Made by a program: the position numbers and the translations under genes. This document shows positions 60,463 to 64,000 of a DNA stretch of 64,000 nucleotides, piece after piece (position 1 is the first letter of the stretch; the number at the start of each line of letters is the position of its first letter). Source of the DNA: Sphingomonas montanisoli (GTDB lineage: Bacteria; Pseudomonadota; Alphaproteobacteria; Sphingomonadales; Sphingomonadaceae); NCBI RefSeq assembly GCF_008274695.1, contig NZ_VTOU01000002.1:992001-1056000 (forward strand), in the 5' to 3' direction. The notes below the pieces were generated by a model that ran no database searches, had not been told where the DNA came from, and was given only the letters and a program-made list of their open reading frames with translations.

Positions 60463-61856
60463 CCGTTCGATCGACCGCCGGCCTTGCCATCGTGAATCGC
60501 CTCGTCGCGCAGGTGCTGGGCATCGTGCGGGGGCGGACCGGCGGGGTGATGTTGCTTTTCACCGCGGCGACCCTGCTGCTGCGGATAGCGAGCAATGCGG
60601 TGCTGACGCGAATCCTACCGCCTTATGTGTTCGGCGTGATGGGCGTGATCGCGTCGGCAATGGTGATCCTCACCATGCTGTCCGATCTTGGCTATGCCAG
60701 CTTCGTGATCCGCCACGAACGCGGCGACGATCCGCGCTTCATCGACGTGACCTGGACGATCCGGCTGGGCCAGTCGGTGTTGCAGGCGATCGCGATGGCG
60801 CTGCTTGCCGCGCCGTTCGCGGCGATGCTGGGCAAGGATTGGCTGGCGCATCCGATCGCGATCTGCGCGCCGGTTTTCGTGCTGAACGCCTTGTGTCCTA
60901 TGTCGCTGCTGGTCGCGCAACGACATGGTCGGGTTCGGATGGTGGGCGCGATCGAACTGGGTGCGCTGATCGTCCAGATCGGGTGCAATGTCGGCCTCGT
61001 CTCGGTCTTTATGGACTATCGCGCGCTTGTCGTCGGGCTTTATGCGGGCGCGCTGACGCGGATCGCCGTGGCGATCATCCTGTTGCGGCCGATGCCGCGA
61101 TTGAGCTTCGAACGCGCCCTGGCGACAGAGTTCTTCGGCTTTTCGCGCATCATCATGGTGTCGAGCATTCTGACCCTGCTGATCACGCAGGCGGACAAGG
61201 TGCTGTTCGCGCGGCTCTTTGCCATGCCGACCTTCGCTGTCTATGCGATGGCGACCAACATGGCGCTGTCGACCCAGCCGTTCGGCCGCAATTACGTCCA
61301 GAACTACTTTTTCCCGCTGGTGTCGCGCGTGTGGCGCGAGGCGCCCGATACGATCGCGCATACTTTCTATCGTGGTCGGGGCCGCGCCTATCGGCTGTTG
61401 TTTGCAGGGTTCGGCTTCGCGACCGGGCTGGCGCCTGTGATATTCGCGATCCTGTTCGACTGGCGATACGAATATGGTTGGGTGTTCATGTCGGTGCTGA
61501 TGGTGCGTGGTGCGCTTGATCTCGACAGTTTCATCGGCAGCCAGACCTTGATGGCGATGGGCTTCACCGCGACGACTTTGCGCGCCAATGTCCTACGGCT
61601 GATCCTGTTCGCGGCGGCAGTGGCGGGGTTGTTCCGGTTGCTCGGCCCGATCGCGCTACCGCTGGCGCTGGCCATCGCGGAAGGGGGGGCTGCGGTCTAT
61701 ATCGGCTGGCTGCTGCATCGGCGCGGCATCTTCAAGCCGCGGCTGCACGCGGCCTATGCGGTCATTTTTGTGGCGGCATTCGTGGCCGGCGGCGCTATCA
61801 GCATGGCCGCCGCTCCGGGCAAGACGATCGAAGGTCTCGCGCGGATGGGACGGTAA
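60459..61856 (+). CDS. Wzx/polysaccharide-flippase-like membrane protein
   Basis: The 465-residue protein has about fourteen predicted membrane segments and the oligosaccharide flippase start (GGVMLLFTAATLLLRIASNAVLTRILPPYVFGVMGVIASAMVILTMLSDLGYASFVIRHERGDD). It would move the lipid-linked repeat unit across the inner membrane. The start is GTG at 60459, overlapping the preceding stop; longer open frames upstream lie in the polymerase gene. Together with that gene it is part of a Wzx/Wzy-type system. Confidence 0.86.
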   Translation: MTVRSTAGLAIVNRLVAQVLGIVRGRTGGVMLLFTAATLLLRIASNAVLTRILPPYVFGVMGVIASAMVILTMLSDLGYASFVIRHERGDDPRFIDVTWTIRLGQSVLQAIAMALLAAPFAAMLGKDWLAHPIAICAPVFVLNALCPMSLLVAQRHGRVRMVGAIELGALIVQIGCNVGLVSVFMDYRALVVGLYAGALTRIAVAIILLRPMPRLSFERALATEFFGFSRIIMVSSILTLLITQADKVLFARLFAMPTFAVYAMATNMALSTQPFGRNYVQNYFFPLVSRVWREAPDTIAHTFYRGRGRAYRLLFAGFGFATGLAPVIFAILFDWRYEYGWVFMSVLMVRGALDLDSFIGSQTLMAMGFTATTLRANVLRLILFAAAVAGLFRLLGPIALPLALAIAEGGAAVYIGWLLHRRGIFKPRLHAAYAVIFVAAFVAGGAISMAAAPGKTIEGLARMGR

Positions 61857-61875
61857 ACGGCAGGAGGCGGACCCA

Positions 61876-63429
61876 GTGAATCGTTCGGAACGTGGCGCCC
61901 TGTTGCTGCTCGCAGCGGCGATCGTGGCGGTGCTGGGGGTCGGATCTGCGATCTGGTCCACCGTGGCCCGCGCTAATGGCGTGCCGCCGGCGCAGCTGGG
62001 CATCAATTTGAATTCGCCCGCCTTTTGGATGGAGTCCCGATCCTATACGAACCTGGCCGTCTATGCGAACCCAAACACGCAGCTGCCCGGCAAAGGATAT
62101 AAGAAGATCGAGCCGCAACAGGTTGGTCCGGGCGGGTGGCCATCCAGGTTACCCGCGGGCGCGACCGCGACGGTGGCGCTGTTCTACCCGCTGGATGCCA
62201 AGCCTGGTCAGGTGATCCGCTGCACATGGCAAGGGCAGGCCAAGAGCTGGGCCGATGGTGATGTGCGAATGCTGGCGAGCGGCCCGAACATGTTCGAGTT
62301 CGCCTTCACCCGCGAAGGCCGCAACGCCATTCGCGGCACCGATGCCAAGCCGCCTCGCGCGACGATATGGTTCGGCGACGTGGTCGACACCGTCAGCGAC
62401 GTCGATTGCCGTGAGGCGGACCGTCCGCGCGATCAGGTATTTGATCCCGCTTTCGTCCGCTCGCTCGCGCCCTTCCGGGTCGTGCGCTTCATGGAATGGA
62501 TGAACGTCAACGGACAGCGTTCGTTCAGCGCTGCGCTGGATGCCGGCCCGACGATGCCGCGGAATTACCGGAATAGCGCGACGGCGCGCGACATGATGGC
62601 GCTGGTGCGGCAGGCCAATGTCGATCCGTGGTTCGCGCTGCCATACGATTCCACCGACGATTATATCCGCAGCTTCGCGCAGATGGTGCACGACAAATTG
62701 CCGCGGGGGCGCACTGTCTATGTCGAGATCGGCAACGAGGCGTGGCACGGCGGCTTCTTCACAGGCCAGCAGGCTATGATCGATGGCAAGGCCGCCGGCC
62801 TTGGCCGCTATCCGTACGAAGGGCAGTTGATGCAATATGCTTTGCGCGCCAAGCGGATGGCTAGCATCTGGAGCCGCACGTTCGCCGATCGGCCTCGCGA
62901 TCTGGTGCGCGTCTATTCGGGCAATCTGAACTATCTCCAGTCGCTGGAGATCATCGAGCAGAACGACGTGGCGGCGTCGATCGATGCGATCGCAGTCGCT
63001 CCTTATTTCGGCGAGAAGGTCTTCCCAAAAGACCCCAAGTTGCCGCGTCCCGATATCGACGAGGCTTTCGCCCAGCTCGATAAGGAGGTCGACGCGACCG
63101 TCGCGCAGATCGGTAAGGCCAAAGCCGTGGCCAACCGCCTTGGCAAGCGCCTGATCGCTTATGAAGGCGGCGCGCACGTCCTGATCGCCTATGATGTGCC
63201 CTTGCTGGATCGCATCAACCATGATCCGCGGATGGCGTCGCTTTACACCCGGCTGCTCGACGGGTGGGCACGCGAGGCGGGGGATGTGTTCGCGATCTAC
63301 AGCCTCGTCGGCGGGTCCGGCGCGCAGGGCGGATTCGGCCTGCGCGATTATGACGGTGCGCCGCTGGCGGAATCGCCCAAGGCGCGCGCGGTAGAGGCGT
63401 TCGCCAAGGCGCATCCGCCCGGCAAATGA
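61876..63429 (+). CDS. secreted or membrane-anchored clan GH-A-like glycoside hydrolase
   Basis: The 517-residue protein has an N-terminal hydrophobic anchor (LLLLAAAIVAVLGVGSAIW) and a barrel with the acid/base candidate in VYVEIGNEAWHGGFFTG and the nucleophile candidate in RLIAYEGGAHVLIAY, the spacing seen in clan GH-A enzymes. The start is GTG at 61876 with an AGGAGG site at 61862-61867. The position after polymerase and flippase suggests trimming or processing of the exported polysaccharide. The GH family is not certain. Confidence 0.75.
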   Translation: MNRSERGALLLLAAAIVAVLGVGSAIWSTVARANGVPPAQLGINLNSPAFWMESRSYTNLAVYANPNTQLPGKGYKKIEPQQVGPGGWPSRLPAGATATVALFYPLDAKPGQVIRCTWQGQAKSWADGDVRMLASGPNMFEFAFTREGRNAIRGTDAKPPRATIWFGDVVDTVSDVDCREADRPRDQVFDPAFVRSLAPFRVVRFMEWMNVNGQRSFSAALDAGPTMPRNYRNSATARDMMALVRQANVDPWFALPYDSTDDYIRSFAQMVHDKLPRGRTVYVEIGNEAWHGGFFTGQQAMIDGKAAGLGRYPYEGQLMQYALRAKRMASIWSRTFADRPRDLVRVYSGNLNYLQSLEIIEQNDVAASIDAIAVAPYFGEKVFPKDPKLPRPDIDEAFAQLDKEVDATVAQIGKAKAVANRLGKRLIAYEGGAHVLIAYDVPLLDRINHDPRMASLYTRLLDGWAREAGDVFAIYSLVGGSGAQGGFGLRDYDGAPLAESPKARAVEAFAKAHPPGK

Positions 63430-63999
63430 TCAGCGGTGCTTGAGCAACAATATCTCGGGCGTGAGCGCACGCACCGTATAGTTGCGATTGGCGAGCGCGA
63501 CGAACGTCGCCACCGCGGGCGTCGGCCGCACGCTGACGGGTAAAGGTAGCCGATCCGGGCGCCCCGGCATCTGATCGCGATCGATGATCATGAAGACGGG
63601 GGCACGAGCGGCCAGTTCGTGCCGGAAGGTGCCGATCCACGGCGCGAACAGTCGATCGTCGGCCGATAGTCGGGCGATCAGCTGCGAATTGATATAGCGG
63701 CTGGCCGACAGCCTTTCGCTGAGCACCGCGACATCATAACGGCGCCCCCATTGCAGGATGGGTTCGTCGGGCCGGCTTTCCGACCGGATGATCCCGGCGA
63801 TGGTCCGCCGATCAATCTCCACCTGCGATATCGGCGGGTTCCAGGCGAGAAGCGGCCCGACGGCGCGTGCGCCACTGCCCATCGCAAGCCCGCCCCCGGC
63901 GATCAGCATCATCATCGTGAGCGCCGCGCGCAGTGCGCCCCGGGCTTCACGCAGTCGGCTCCACCCCGCATCGATTCCAGCGGCGGTCGACAGCAGCAT
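63430..63999 (-). CDS. C-terminal part of a GT39-like membrane protein (runs off the window)
   Basis: The visible 189 residues include one membrane segment (ALTMMMLIAGGGLAMG) and a soluble C-terminal domain (VEIDRRTIAGIIRSESRPDEPILQWGRRYDVAVLSERLSASRYIN.., PVFMIIDRDQMPG) of the kind that ends PMT/ArnT-like glycosyltransferases. The true start is beyond the window edge; the ATG at 63999 is internal or an artefact of the cut. It is convergent with the glycosidase gene. Confidence 0.6.
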   Translation of the reverse strand: MLLSTAAGIDAGWSRLREARGALRAALTMMMLIAGGGLAMGSGARAVGPLLAWNPPISQVEIDRRTIAGIIRSESRPDEPILQWGRRYDVAVLSERLSASRYINSQLIARLSADDRLFAPWIGTFRHELAARAPVFMIIDRDQMPGRPDRLPLPVSVRPTPAVATFVALANRNYTVRALTPEILLLKHR

Positions 64000-64000
64000 G

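Noticed and set aside
1-64000. Defence system, prophage, integrative element or insertion sequence
   Set aside because: No integrase, transposase, phage structural, restriction or toxin-antitoxin genes were recognised; the only mobile-looking units are short palindromic repeats.

Overview
The window looks like chromosomal DNA from a sphingomonad alphaproteobacterium (Sphingomonas or a close relative). It is GC-rich and gene-dense, with many genes joined by four-base ATGA or GTGA overlaps. Several products are of characteristically sphingomonad or alphaproteobacterial type: a PhoK-type alkaline phosphatase, a MucR regulator, a split MetH, a Bpt-type aminoacyl-tRNA transferase, and a gellan/xanthan-like split of polysaccharide co-polymerase and tyrosine kinase. 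No rRNA, tRNA, CRISPR array, insertion sequence, prophage or integrase was recognised.

Layout, left to right. (1) 199-5138: exopolysaccharide export cassette (GumB-like export protein, beta-barrel protein, GumC-like co-polymerase, BY-kinase with a tyrosine-rich tail, PAP2 phosphatase-like protein). (2) 5219-6482: small lipoprotein and MlaA on the minus strand. (3) 6584-12278: methionine operon with an ArsR-methyltransferase regulator (SahR type), metF, and metH split into two genes, behind a perfect operator. (4) 12410-13015: an isochorismatase-fold protein that lacks its catalytic residues. (5) 13216-20653: an RND tripartite efflux operon with a small unknown leader gene, controlled by an upstream TetR regulator with three recognisable operator sites. 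(6) 20702-24452: a probable catabolic cluster (NTF2-like exported protein, 2-hydroxyacid dehydrogenase, MFS transporter, class II aldolase). (7) 24456-29394: a phosphorelay set (LuxR-type regulator, CHASE3 hybrid kinase with two receivers, single receiver, and a divergent receiver-HPt protein). (8) 29466-35555: phosphate genes (Nudix-DUF47 fusion, PiT transporter, PhoK-like phosphatase) mixed with a beta-helix protein and a TauD dioxygenase. (9) 35703-46353: mixed metabolic genes (amidohydrolase, hydroxyisobutyrate-dehydrogenase-type reductase, threonine ammonia-lyase, Bpt, an orphan receiver, an MFS pump, a PQQ-type sugar dehydrogenase, an APH-like protein and a hexapeptide acyltransferase). 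(10) 46437-58823: a conserved housekeeping run on the minus strand (nifU-like, rutE-like, tsaB, rimI, mucR, fur, plsC, miaB, phoH, ybeY, corC) into which a VOC protein, a P450, a DUF2490 protein and a PQQ sugar dehydrogenase have been interposed. (11) 58972-64000: a second polysaccharide segment (O-antigen polymerase/ligase, Wzx-like flippase, clan GH-A-like glycosidase and the end of a membrane glycosyltransferase-like protein that runs off the window).

Palindromic intergenic repeats of at least three families are scattered through the window, mostly at gene ends. One lies inside the methionine operon and supplies the Shine-Dalgarno of the second metH gene. Another has apparently inserted in frame into the very 5' end of an amidohydrolase gene. 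Several enzymes have substituted hallmark residues: the isochorismatase-fold protein, the P450 ExxR motif, the PAP2 motifs and the APH motif.

The most novel-looking signal is the fusion of a diphosphoinositol-polyphosphate-phosphohydrolase-like Nudix domain to a PhoU-like DUF47 domain, directly upstream of a PiT phosphate transporter, in a gene whose coding sequence extends upstream of any canonical start codon. All functional calls come from reading the sequence and from family knowledge. No database search was run.
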